This document shows, one piece after another, positions 56,322 through 64,000 of a stretch of DNA of 64,000 bases. The notes below the pieces were generated by a model. The model had not been told where the DNA came from. It searched no databases and saw only the letters and a program-made list of their open reading frames with translations. Made by a program: the position numbers and the translations under genes. This DNA is from an uncultured Alphaproteobacteria bacterium (GTDB lineage Bacteria; Pseudomonadota; Alphaproteobacteria; UBA7985): NCBI GenBank assembly GCA_905479265.1, contig CAJQLX010000001.1:1-64000 (forward strand). The letters run 5' to 3'. Position 1 is the stretch's first letter, and every line of letters begins with the position of its first letter.

Positions 56322-57458
56322 CTACTCGGCGCTAAAGAAGCCCTTAACCTTGTTGAGGAATTTGGCGGCGAGAGGCGAGTGGGCGTTGCCCTCTTTCTCG
56401 AACTCCTCGAGTAATTCTCTTTGTCGCTTACTGAGGTTTGTTGGCGTCTCGACATCCACGCGCACGTACAAATCACCGCGTTCTTGGCGGCGATAAATCG
56501 ACATGCCTTTGCCGCGCAACCGCAGTTGCTGGCCAGACTGCGCTCCCGCAGGGATCTTAACCCGCACCCGCGCCCCATCGATACTCGGCACCTCGATCTC
56601 GCCACCCAGCGCCGCCGTCGTTACCGCAATCGGCATCGAAATGAACAGGTGCTGCGCTTCTCTCTCAAAAAGATCGTGATCTTTGATGGTCAGGAAGATG
56701 TAAAGATCGCCCGAAGGCCCGCCACGTTGGCCCAATTCACCTTCACCAGAAAGGCGGATCCGCGTGCCGTCTTCGACGCCAGCGGGAATGTTGACGGAAA
56801 GCTGCTTGTCCTTGGCAACCTTGCCCGCGCCACCACAAGGGCGGCAAGGATCGCTGATCACCTGCCCCTGTCCCGAACAGGTCGGACAGGCGCGTTCCAT
56901 GGCGAAAATACCGTTCTGCGTCCGCACACGTCCACGGCCACCGCAGGTTCCACAGGTCGTCGGGCTCGTCCCCGGCTTCGCGCCAGAGCCTGAGCACGTC
57001 GAGCAGGACTCAGCCGATGGCACTTTGATTTGCGTTGTTTTGCCTTCAAAGGCCTCATCGAGCGAAATCGACATGTTGTATTGAAGATCGGAGCCTCGCC
57101 CCGGCTGGCTGCGCCCTCCGCCGCCTCGGCGCCCGCCAAAAGCGGACCCAAACATCTCTTCAAAGATGTCGCCAAAACCATCAAAACCAGCCGCGCCAGC
57201 GCCCCCGCCGAAGGGATTACCGCCGCCACCTTGCTCAAAGGCTGCGTGACCATATTGATCATAGGCCGCGCGCTTTTGCGGATCTTTCAGCGCATCGTAA
57301 GCCTCGTTGACCTCCTTAAAGGTCTTTTCGGCCACTTCATCGCCAGGGTTGCGGTCCGGATGGTGCTCCATCGCCAGCTTACGAAATGCCGACTTGAGTT
57401 CCTTCTCGGTCGCTGACTTAGATACGCCCAGAACGTCGTAGTAATCGCGTTTTGACAT
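56322..57458 (-). CDS. dnaJ: Chaperone protein DnaJ
   Basis: Hsp40 that stimulates DnaK ATPase and delivers substrates. The J domain carries the HPD motif at about 33-35, followed by a G/F-rich region. Four zinc repeats follow: [24 protein letters not shown] and [10 protein letters not shown]-terminal substrate-binding region completes the 378 residues. It is 106 bp downstream of dnaK. Confidence 0.98.
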   Translation of the reverse strand: MSKRDYYDVLGVSKSATEKELKSAFRKLAMEHHPDRNPGDEVAEKTFKEVNEAYDALKDPQKRAAYDQYGHAAFEQGGGGNPFGGGAGAAGFDGFGDIFEEMFGSAFGGRRGGGGRSQPGRGSDLQYNMSISLDEAFEGKTTQIKVPSAESCSTCSGSGAKPGTSPTTCGTCGGRGRVRTQNGIFAMERACPTCSGQGQVISDPCRPCGGAGKVAKDKQLSVNIPAGVEDGTRIRLSGEGELGQRGGPSGDLYIFLTIKDHDLFEREAQHLFISMPIAVTTAALGGEIEVPSIDGARVRVKIPAGAQSGQQLRLRGKGMSIYRRQERGDLYVRVDVETPTNLSKRQRELLEEFEKEGNAHSPLAAKFLNKVKGFFSAE

Positions 57459-57483
57459 GGGACTGCACTCCAGACTTAAGAGA

Positions 57484-57542
57484 GGCCGAAAATCGGCCCC
57501 CCATCGTCACTCCGCTGCACGACCCACGCGGATCGATCCGCG
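57484..57542. repeat. Inverted repeats between dnaK and dnaJ
   Basis: The 106-bp gap holds a hairpin GGCCGA/TCGGCC with a 3-nt loop (57484-57498) and a perfect 16-bp palindrome CGCGGATCGATCCGCG (57527-57542). Neither is followed by a U-run. They may slow transcription or protect the dnaK mRNA, giving more DnaK than DnaJ. Confidence 0.6.
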
Positions 57543-57564
57543 CGCGTCATGCGGTGGCAGTTGA

Positions 57565-59487
57565 TTATTTGTCGTCGTCGTTGACTTCTTCGAAGTCAGC
57601 GTCAACCACGTCGTCATCGCCGCCCATACCTGCGCCGCCGGCCATGTCTTCAGGATTGAAGCCAGCACCGCCTTCTGCAGCATTTGGGTCACCGTAGATC
57701 GCGGAACCAATCGCCATCATGGCTTCAGACAGCGATTCGGTCTTGGCCCGGATGTCATCCAGATCTTCAGTCGAAGACGCAACTTTCAGCGCATCGGCCT
57801 TTTCCTGAATGTCAGCTTTGGCCGCATCGTCGATCTTGTCGGCATTGTCCTTAATGGTCTTTTCCGCCTGATAGGCGAGACTATCAGCGGAGTTGCGGGC
57901 TTCGATCAGATCCTTGCGCTTCTGGTCATCCGCTGCGTTTGCCTCTGCGTCCTTGACCATGCGGTCAATGTCATCATCGGACAAACCGCCAGATGCCTGA
58001 ATGGTGATCTTTTGCTCGTGGCCCGTGCCTTTGTCTTTGGCCTGAACCGAAACAATGCCGTTGGCGTCGATATCAAAAGTCACTTCGATCTGCGGCACAC
58101 CACGCGGTGCTGGCGGAATGCCTTCGAGGTTGAACTGACCCAACATCTTGTTATCGGCTGCAATCGGACGCTCGCCTTGGAAAACCCGGATGGTCACGGC
58201 GGACTGGTTGTCCGCTGCCGTCGAGAACGTCTGTCCCTTAGAGGTCGGGATGGTCGTATTCCGGTCGATCAAGCGTGTCATCTGACCGCCCAGCGTTTCA
58301 ATACCCAGCGAAAGCGGGGTTACGTCGAGCAGCAGAACGTCTTTTACGTCGCCCTGGAAGATACCACCCTGAACCGCTGCGCCGATCGCAACAACTTCAT
58401 CAGGGTTCACGCCTTGGTTCGGCTCCTTGCCAAAGAAGCTCTTCACCAGCTCTTTGACTTTCGGCATGCGGGTCATGCCGCCCACCATCACGATCTCATC
58501 GATATCACCAGCCGCGAGGCCAGCATCTTTGAGCGCGTTCTTGACCGGGTCCATTGTACGCTGCAGCAGATCGTCAACCAACGCTTCGAGTTTCGCGCGG
58601 GAAATCTTGAGCATCAGGTGCTTTGGGCCCGTAGCGTCTGCGGTAATAAACGGCAGGTTCACTTCGGTTTCCATGGAAGAGGAAAGCTCGATTTTCGCTT
58701 TCTCAGCCGCTTCCTTGAGGCGCTGCAGGGCGTCGGTCTGCTTGCGCAGGTCAATGCCGTTTTCCTTTTGGAACTCGTCCGCGAGGTAATCCATGATGCG
58801 AATGTCGAAGTCTTCACCGCCGAGGAAGGTGTCACCGTTGGTGGCCTTAACCTCAATCACACCGTCGCCGACTTCCAACACGGATACGTCGAACGTACCG
58901 CCGCCAAGGTCATAGACGATAATCGTGCCTTCGCCCTTTTTCTCAAGACCGTAGGCCATCGCCGCTGCGGTTGGCTCGTTGATGATCCGCTTGACTTCCA
59001 AACCAGCGATTTTGCCGGCGTCTTTGGTCGCCTGGCGCTGTGCATCGTTGAAGTACGCAGGAACTGTAATCACAGCCTCGGTGACGTTTTCGCCCAGGTA
59101 CGCTTCTGCGGTTTCTTTCATCTTACCGAGGATGAAAGCCGAAACTTGGCTGGGGGAATACTTCTCACCGTCGACTTCGACCCAAGCATCGCCGTTGTCA
59201 GCCTTAACAACTTTGAAAGGCGCCATTTCGGCGTGCTTGGCGGTCTGCGCATCTTCAAACCGACGGCCAACAAGGCGCTTGATCGCGTAAAGCGTGCGCT
59301 CTGGATTGGTGACCGCTTGACGCTTGGCTGATTGGCCAACAAGCCGCTCGCCGCCGTCACTGAATGCAACCATCGAGGGCGTGGTACGCGCGCCTTCTGC
59401 GTTTTCGATAACCTTCGTGTTGGAGCCTTCCATGATGGCCACACACGAGTTGGTTGTACCCAAGTCAATACCGATGACTTTGCTCAT
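57565..59487 (-). CDS. dnaK: Molecular chaperone DnaK
   Basis: Hsp70 of 640 residues. The ATPase signatures are [29 protein letters not shown] and [13 protein letters not shown], and the linker [16 protein letters not shown] is intact. The substrate-binding domain and lid end in the acidic EEVNDDDK tail that contacts co-chaperones. It follows a 260-bp leader region containing a candidate promoter and a hairpin, and forms an operon with dnaJ. Confidence 0.99.
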   Translation of the reverse strand: MSKVIGIDLGTTNSCVAIMEGSNTKVIENAEGARTTPSMVAFSDGGERLVGQSAKRQAVTNPERTLYAIKRLVGRRFEDAQTAKHAEMAPFKVVKADNGDAWVEVDGEKYSPSQVSAFILGKMKETAEAYLGENVTEAVITVPAYFNDAQRQATKDAGKIAGLEVKRIINEPTAAAMAYGLEKKGEGTIIVYDLGGGTFDVSVLEVGDGVIEVKATNGDTFLGGEDFDIRIMDYLADEFQKENGIDLRKQTDALQRLKEAAEKAKIELSSSMETEVNLPFITADATGPKHLMLKISRAKLEALVDDLLQRTMDPVKNALKDAGLAAGDIDEIVMVGGMTRMPKVKELVKSFFGKEPNQGVNPDEVVAIGAAVQGGIFQGDVKDVLLLDVTPLSLGIETLGGQMTRLIDRNTTIPTSKGQTFSTAADNQSAVTIRVFQGERPIAADNKMLGQFNLEGIPPAPRGVPQIEVTFDIDANGIVSVQAKDKGTGHEQKITIQASGGLSDDDIDRMVKDAEANAADDQKRKDLIEARNSADSLAYQAEKTIKDNADKIDDAAKADIQEKADALKVASSTEDLDDIRAKTESLSEAMMAIGSAIYGDPNAAEGGAGFNPEDMAGGAGMGGDDDVVDADFEEVNDDDK

Positions 59488-59613
59488 ACTACTTCTATTC
59501 CTTTCTTCAGCGGACGCTCGAACCAGTCTTCAGTCGAAGCCCCAGTTTCCGGCCCCCTCCAGGTGTTTTCCTCTTTGCCCAGTGGCATTTGAGCGAAAAC
59601 GAACATGAACGGC

Positions 59614-59633
59614 GGAACGGATCGCTCCGTTCC
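59614..59633 (-). promoter_or_regulatory. dnaK leader hairpin with GNRA loop
   Basis: A perfect 8-bp stem GGAACGGA/TCCGTTCC; read on the minus strand (the mRNA sense) the loop is GCGA, a stable GNRA tetraloop. It sits about 130 bases upstream of the dnaK start and close to the likely transcription start. There is no U-run, so it is not a terminator. Confidence 0.6.
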
Positions 59634-59646
59634 TGTTTCATGTGGA

Positions 59647-59674
59647 GATATAGGGACTGGAAATCCTGTCGCAA
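59647..59674 (-). promoter_or_regulatory. Candidate dnaK promoter
   Basis: On the minus strand TTGCGA (59669-59674) and TATATC (59647-59652) are 16 bases apart, overlapping CCCTATAT, which resembles the CCCATNT box of sigma-32 promoters. No CIRCE element is visible here. Confidence 0.4.
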
Positions 59675-59747
59675 TGGCTGTGGCGTGCGCGTAGCGGTGT
59701 CTTACGCGCATACCGAACCGTCCATAAATTCAAATGAGGGTGTTGTT

Positions 59748-60395
59748 CTATTCCGCGCTTTCTTCGTCACTGCTCTCCTCAGAGACCTGAGGCGCTTGTG
59801 CGACGACGACGGTCGCGGGCTTAATCAAGCGATCGTGCAGGCGGTAACCCGCGCCAATCATTTGCACAATTTGCCCCGGTTCGATGCCTTCGGGGGCATC
59901 CACCCGCGAAATGGCTTCGTGGGCATTGTGGTCATAGGGTTCGCCAGCCTTTGCCGTGATTTGCTTGACGTTGTTCCGCGCAAAAGCATCCAGCAGCGTC
60001 TTTTCGGTCATGGCAACGCCCACCCGCAAATTCTTCAACAGCGGATCTGCATCAGCCTGCTCTTCGCTAACGCTCTGCAGCGCCATGCGAATAAATTCGG
60101 ACACCTGCAGGAAGTCACGCGCCAGCGGTTCAGCGGCATACTTGCGCACGTTTGCAATTTCCCGCTCTGCGCGCTTGCGGGTGTTTTCCGCTTCGGCCAC
60201 AGCACGCAGCCGGTCGGCCTTGGCTTCAGCCAGTTGGGCTTCAAGCTCAATGACCAAATCGTCGGCAGTTTGCTCTTCAGGGGAGGTCTCAGGGGGCAGT
60301 TCGTCTTCGTCAGGTACGGTCTCAATGCCTGCAGCGCGTTCTGCAGCTTTGATGTCTTCTGGATCGATGTCTGGCGCGGTCTTTTGGTCGGACAC
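59748..60395 (-). CDS. grpE: Nucleotide exchange factor GrpE
   Basis: Exchange factor for DnaK. A disordered acidic N-terminus (about 1-55) is followed by the long paired coiled coil (IELEAQLAEAKADRLRAVAEAENTRKR) and the C-terminal beta domain (HEAISRVDAPEGIEPGQIVQMIGAGYRLHDRLIKPATVVVA), which is the family signature. GTG at 60395 has GAGGA upstream and gives 215 residues; TTG at 60410 is less likely. It lies 55 bp after hrcA, with the heat-shock genes on the same strand. Confidence 0.96.
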   Translation of the reverse strand: MSDQKTAPDIDPEDIKAAERAAGIETVPDEDELPPETSPEEQTADDLVIELEAQLAEAKADRLRAVAEAENTRKRAEREIANVRKYAAEPLARDFLQVSEFIRMALQSVSEEQADADPLLKNLRVGVAMTEKTLLDAFARNNVKQITAKAGEPYDHNAHEAISRVDAPEGIEPGQIVQMIGAGYRLHDRLIKPATVVVAQAPQVSEESSDEESAE

Positions 60396-60450
60396 GAAGG
60401 TCTTCCTCAATCAACGTTTCATAGGGGTAGCGCTGCGGCAGGATCCTTGC

Positions 60451-61530
60451 TTAGGCGGATGCATTGCCAAGCGCACGGCTTACAATCTGGGCGGTATAAT
60501 CCACCATGGGAATAATACGCCCGTAATTCATATGCATGGGGCCTATGACGCCAACGGCACCCACGACTTGATTGGACTGGTTTTGGTAAGGCGCAAGGAT
60601 CATTGAACAGCCAGACAGCCCAAAAAGTTCGGTTTGCTCGCCAATAAAGATCTGAATGCCCTCGGCGGTATCCGTGCTTTCCAGCAGCTTGAGCATGGTC
60701 TCTTTGGTCTCCAGCGCTTGAAACAGCGTTTGGACCTTGTGCAGTTCTTCGAGCTGGCGCACGTCTTTGAGCAAGTTGGACTGCCCCCGCACGATCAGAA
60801 CGCCGTCTTTAACGTCCTTCCCCTGTGTCGCTAATCCCGCTTCGACGATGGAGGCGGTTAGGCGGTCGATCTCGGCGCGGTTCGAATTCACCTCCGCAGA
60901 AATCGACGCCCGAGCCTGATCCAGCGTCTTCCCGGCAAGCCGGGCGGACAAAAAGTTGCCTGCGCGGATGAGTGCGTCGCTGCCGACGCCAACCGGCAGT
61001 TCCAACAGTCGATTTTCGACGTGACCGCCCTCGAACACCAACACCACCAGCGCCCGCCCCGGTGATAGAGGGACAAACTCAATATGCCGAATGGGTTCTT
61101 CGACGGTTGGCGCGACAACAAGACCGACACAGGACGACAGGCCACTGAGCACACCAGAGGCATCTGCCAGCACAGCATCAACGGAACGGCCCGCAACCTG
61201 ACACTGGCCTTCGATATCCGAACGATCATCGGCGCTGAGGTTGTTTTGCTCCAGCAGCCCTTCGACGAAAAGCCGTAACCCAGCCTCCGTCGGCATCCGA
61301 CCGGCGGACGTGTGCGGCGCGTACAGCAAGCCGGCTTCTTCGAGGTCGAGCATGACCGAGCGGATGGACGCTGATGACAGGCCAAAGCCGGGAAGCTTGG
61401 AAATGAAGCGAGAGGAAACCGTTGAACCGGTTTCCATATACTGCGCGACCACGCTCCGCATCACGCTCTGTGCGCGTTCGGAAAGCGAGGTCATGGCGGA
61501 ATGCGCAGCATTGGCATCGTTTAAGTTCAT
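60451..61530 (-). CDS. hrcA: Heat-inducible transcription repressor HrcA
   Basis: Repressor of chaperonin genes that binds CIRCE elements. The N-terminal winged helix (SERAQSVMRSVVAQYMETGSTVSSRFI, ASIRSVMLDLEEAGLL) precedes TSAGRMPTEAGLRLFVEGLL and the GAF-like and inserted dimerisation domains, ending in GAVGVIGPMHMNYGRIIPMVDYTAQIVS. It has 359 residues. No CIRCE (TTAGCACTC-N9-GAGTGCTAA) was found in this window, so its targets, typically groESL, must be elsewhere. Confidence 0.97.
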   Translation of the reverse strand: MNLNDANAAHSAMTSLSERAQSVMRSVVAQYMETGSTVSSRFISKLPGFGLSSASIRSVMLDLEEAGLLYAPHTSAGRMPTEAGLRLFVEGLLEQNNLSADDRSDIEGQCQVAGRSVDAVLADASGVLSGLSSCVGLVVAPTVEEPIRHIEFVPLSPGRALVVLVFEGGHVENRLLELPVGVGSDALIRAGNFLSARLAGKTLDQARASISAEVNSNRAEIDRLTASIVEAGLATQGKDVKDGVLIVRGQSNLLKDVRQLEELHKVQTLFQALETKETMLKLLESTDTAEGIQIFIGEQTELFGLSGCSMILAPYQNQSNQVVGAVGVIGPMHMNYGRIIPMVDYTAQIVSRALGNASA

Positions 61531-61705
61531 CCAGCTTATGTATGAACGCCAGCAGAGGAGGTCAACGCCAGCGACCCATCTGGCTCAAGCGATCCTGCGC
61601 AAAGGTCGGTTTTAGCGTGCTCACGACAATGGTGACCCAATTGAGCTCATGCAGAGGGTCGAGACCGCGTAGGGTCAGTGCATAAGAGACAGGAAAGAGC
61701 TTTGG

Positions 61706-62539
61706 ATGTTTAAAGAACAGAGACTGACGCCGGCTTTGGGCGCTGTTTTGCAAGGTGTGAAATGGGACGAGAGCGGGATCGAAACCCTGTCTGATGCCGT
61801 CTACCAATCCCTGATGGACAACTCGGTAATTTTCATCCGGCACGCCGACATTCAACCGGAGCAGCATTTGGCGTTTGCCCAGGCGTTCGGGCAATTGGAC
61901 GAACCGCATCCACTCTACCCCCACGTCGAGGGGTTTGACCGCATCGTCAAGCTCGAAAACGACAGCGGCGCACCGCCGGATACGAACAGCTGGCACACCG
62001 ACCTAACCTTCAAGCGTCAGCAACCGTTCGCGAGCATTTTGGTGGCTCGGACAGTGCCAAGCGTCGGCGGTGATACGCTGTGGTCCAGCCTTTACGCCGC
62101 CTATGATCGCTTGCCAGAGGGCATGAAAACAGACCTTCGAGGCCTAGAAGCGATCCACGACATGGGCGATTTCCGGAATACCTTTGCAGACAATTCAGAC
62201 CCCGATCAAAGCCTGAATGACGCCGTGAGCCGCTTTGGGCATCGCGTCCGACCGCTGATCGACCACCACCCGGTGACCCAGCGCCCGTTCCTCAATTTCA
62301 ATGAGGCCTTCGTCACCCACATCAAAGGTCTGACCACGAACGAGGCCAACAGCCTCAAGACTTGGCTCGCCAATCACATGAATCGACCAGAGCTGCAGGT
62401 TAGATGGCGCTGGCAGGCAGGGGATCTGGCCATGTGGGACAATCGCGTCACTATGCATTACGCCGTTGCCGACTACCTCCCTGCTTATCGCTGCATGAAC
62501 CGGGTGACAGTCGTTCATGATCGGAGAGTTCCGAATTAA
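61706..62539 (+). CDS. TauD/TfdA-family 2-oxoglutarate-dependent dioxygenase
   Basis: A 277-residue Fe(II)/2-oxoglutarate dioxygenase. The metal-binding triad is His 97 and Asp 99 in WHTDLTF and the distal His 251 in NRVTMHYAV, and a C-terminal arginine (YRCMNRVTV) for 2-oxoglutarate. TauD takes taurine, TfdA 2,4-D, and AtsK alkylsulfates, so oxidation of a sulfonate, sulfate ester or other carboxylate is likely here, with substrate unknown. It lies between the divergent hrcA and rph, with no sulfonate transporter nearby. Confidence 0.9.
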   Translation: MFKEQRLTPALGAVLQGVKWDESGIETLSDAVYQSLMDNSVIFIRHADIQPEQHLAFAQAFGQLDEPHPLYPHVEGFDRIVKLENDSGAPPDTNSWHTDLTFKRQQPFASILVARTVPSVGGDTLWSSLYAAYDRLPEGMKTDLRGLEAIHDMGDFRNTFADNSDPDQSLNDAVSRFGHRVRPLIDHHPVTQRPFLNFNEAFVTHIKGLTTNEANSLKTWLANHMNRPELQVRWRWQAGDLAMWDNRVTMHYAVADYLPAYRCMNRVTVVHDRRVPN

Positions 62540-62616
62540 GCCATTATCTGCGACAACAAAGGCACACGAGGTTCCCAAAACCGATCCCTCCCCCAACCGA
62601 AACAGGAAGTTTTTCC

Positions 62617-63342
62617 ATGTCCTATACCCGTCCTTCTGGCCGCGCTGTTGACCAGATGCGTGAAATCACCATCGAAACCGACGTCAACAAGTACGCGGAA
62701 GGCTCCTGCCTGATCAGCTTTGGCGATACCAAAGTTTTGGTCACCGCCACTGTCGAAGATTCTGTTCCGGGCTGGATGCGCAATACCGGTAAGGGCTGGA
62801 TTACCGCTGAGTACGGCATGCTGCCACGATCGACAGATCAGCGCATGGGCCGAGAAGCGGCGCGGGGGAAACAGTCCGGCCGGACGCAGGAGATCCAGCG
62901 CTTGATTGGTCGCTCCCTGCGGGCTGTGGTTGACCTGAGCAAACTGCCTGAAGTCCAAATCAAGGTTGATTGTGATGTCCTACAAGCCGATGGCGGCACG
63001 CGGACAGCCTCGATTTCGGGCGCTTACGTGGCGCTGCAGATGGCGTTCAAGCACCTGATGAAAATCGGCATGCTCAAGGAAAGCCCCATGTCTGGCCAAC
63101 TGGCTGCGATTTCCTGCGGCATTTGCGAAGGCACAGCGCTTCTGGATCTTGATTATGCCGAAGACAGCACGGCTGAAACCGACGCGAATTTCGTGATGGT
63201 CGCAGATGGCGGCATTGTTGAGATTCAGGCAACAGCCGAAGAAACACCCTTTGCACAGACGGAGTTCATGGCGCTGCTGGCGCTGGCGAAAAAGGGCGTG
63301 AGCGAGATTGCCGACGCTCAGAACAAAGCATTGGAAGGCTAG
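62617..63342 (+). CDS. rph: Ribonuclease PH
   Basis: Phosphorolytic 3' exoribonuclease that trims tRNA 3' ends. The 241-residue protein begins [21 protein letters not shown] and includes [24 protein letters not shown], and [17 protein letters not shown], all standard for the family, including the phosphate-binding arginine region. AGGAAG precedes the ATG. It starts the rph-rdgB-hemW operon. Confidence 0.98.
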   Translation: MSYTRPSGRAVDQMREITIETDVNKYAEGSCLISFGDTKVLVTATVEDSVPGWMRNTGKGWITAEYGMLPRSTDQRMGREAARGKQSGRTQEIQRLIGRSLRAVVDLSKLPEVQIKVDCDVLQADGGTRTASISGAYVALQMAFKHLMKIGMLKESPMSGQLAAISCGICEGTALLDLDYAEDSTAETDANFVMVADGGIVEIQATAEETPFAQTEFMALLALAKKGVSEIADAQNKALEG

Positions 63343-63350
63343 CAACACAG

Positions 63351-63950
63351 ATGGCGCGTCTTTTCAAAGAGCCTAAACTCGTCCTTGCCACCCACAATCC
63401 CGGCAAAGTCGTCGAAATCGCCGCCTTGGTGAAGCCCTTCGGCATTGAGGTCGTATCGGCTGGTGAGTTGGATTTGCCCGAGCCGGAAGAAACCGAAACC
63501 ACGTTCGAGGGCAACGCGCGGCTCAAAGCTCATGCCGCGGCAAAGGCCTCTGGGCTGCCAGCGCTGGCCGATGATAGCGGATTGTCGGTCGGAGCACTGG
63601 ACGGCGCGCCCGGGATTTACTCGGCGCGGTGGGCAGGACCAACCAAGGACTTTGGCATTGCCATGGATCGCGTGCGGGCGGAGTTGGGTGACAACCCCTC
63701 GCGCGATGCCATGTTCATCTGCGCGCTCACGCTGGCGTGGCCAGATGGCCATGACGAGACCTTTCTGGGAACCATCACCGGCGCGCTGACGTTCCCAGCC
63801 AAAGGCGAGCATGGCTTTGGCTATGATCCCATCTTTGTACCAACGGGCTTTAGCCAAACCTTTGGTGAAATGGACCCGGCGAAGAAGCACGCGATGAGCC
63901 ATCGCGCTCATGCTTTCGAGCAGCTTGTCGCCGCATGCTTTGCTGAATGA
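63351..63950 (+). CDS. rdgB: Non-canonical purine NTP pyrophosphatase
   Basis: House-cleaning enzyme of the RdgB/HAM1 family that hydrolyses ITP, dITP and XTP. Hallmarks are [15 protein letters not shown] at the N-terminus, [54 protein letters not shown] and the C-terminal [12 protein letters not shown]. It is 8 bp after rph. Its stop overlaps the start of hemW as ATGA. Confidence 0.98.
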   Translation: MARLFKEPKLVLATHNPGKVVEIAALVKPFGIEVVSAGELDLPEPEETETTFEGNARLKAHAAAKASGLPALADDSGLSVGALDGAPGIYSARWAGPTKDFGIAMDRVRAELGDNPSRDAMFICALTLAWPDGHDETFLGTITGALTFPAKGEHGFGYDPIFVPTGFSQTFGEMDPAKKHAMSHRAHAFEQLVAACFAE

Positions 63951-64000
63951 TCGCGGCAGAAGATTTCAAGCTCGGTCTTTACGTTCACTGGCCCTTTTGC
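63947..64000 (+). CDS. hemW: HemW-like radical SAM protein, cut by the window edge
   Basis: Only 18 codons are present: an ATG overlapping the rdgB stop, then [16 protein letters not shown], which matches the start of HemW (a heme chaperone once annotated as coproporphyrinogen III oxidase), where the first Fe-S cysteine follows VHWPFC. Order after rph and rdgB supports this. Confidence 0.85.
   Translation, partial: MIAAEDFKLGLYVHWPFC

Noticed and set aside
59488-59747. CIRCE operator in front of dnaK or hrcA
   Set aside because: The TTAGCACTC/GAGTGCTAA pair is absent from both leaders.

Overview
The window looks like a stretch of alphaproteobacterial chromosome, most like Rhodobacterales (Roseobacter group). 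The evidence is gene order: ruvC-ruvA-ruvB-ybgC-tolQ-tolR-tolA-tolB-pal-cpoB-tilS-ftsH-folP on one strand, hrcA-grpE divergent from rph-rdgB-hemW, leuB-asd, and a 6S-RNA-like element before the formyl-THF cyclo-ligase gene. The genes are densely packed, many starts are GTG or TTG, and no rRNA, phage, IS element or CRISPR array is visible. The genus assignment is inference; no database was consulted.

Layout. 0-5.5 kb: a tRNA-Thr, a two-component system, a HAD phosphatase, membrane and hypothetical genes, and a GST. 5.5-18.4 kb (minus strand): folate synthesis (folP), the FtsH protease, TilS, the complete Tol-Pal envelope system and RuvABC. 18.5-28.4 kb: housekeeping genes, namely GluQ, 6S RNA plus formyl-THF cyclo-ligase, a YmdB-type phosphodiesterase, GalU, YebC, DapB, decaprenyl diphosphate synthase and a DMT exporter. 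28.5-36.1 kb: a LysR regulator divergent from two dimethylglycine/sarcosine dehydrogenase-like flavoproteins and a non-pyrrolysine MttB-family methyltransferase, probably a methylated-amine demethylation locus. 36-39.2 kb: an outer-membrane protein and a small operon (TIM-barrel isomerase, DUF1801, DUF1045). 39.2-46.6 kb: an accessory-looking surface locus after a 657-bp AT-rich gap, with two exported fibre-like proteins ending in S74 intramolecular-chaperone domains, a periplasmic-binding-fold protein and a large DUF11/SdrD-like surface protein. A DsbB follows. 47.2-52.7 kb: FadH, then a minus-strand operon combining betaine-homocysteine methyltransferase with envelope proteins. 52.9-64 kb: leuB-asd, small membrane proteins, dnaJ, dnaK, grpE, hrcA, a TauD-type dioxygenase, rph, rdgB and the first codons of hemW.

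The two regions most worth attention are the demethylation locus (29.4-36.1 kb), which has no corrinoid protein or reactivase beside its MttB homologue, and the four-gene surface locus (39.9-46.6 kb), whose domain mix is more familiar from Bacteroidetes surface proteins and phage fibres than from alphaproteobacterial envelopes. One-carbon metabolism recurs through the window: the dehydrogenases would deliver C1 units to tetrahydrofolate, betaine-homocysteine methyltransferase would yield dimethylglycine as their substrate, and FolP and formyl-THF cyclo-ligase serve the folate pool.
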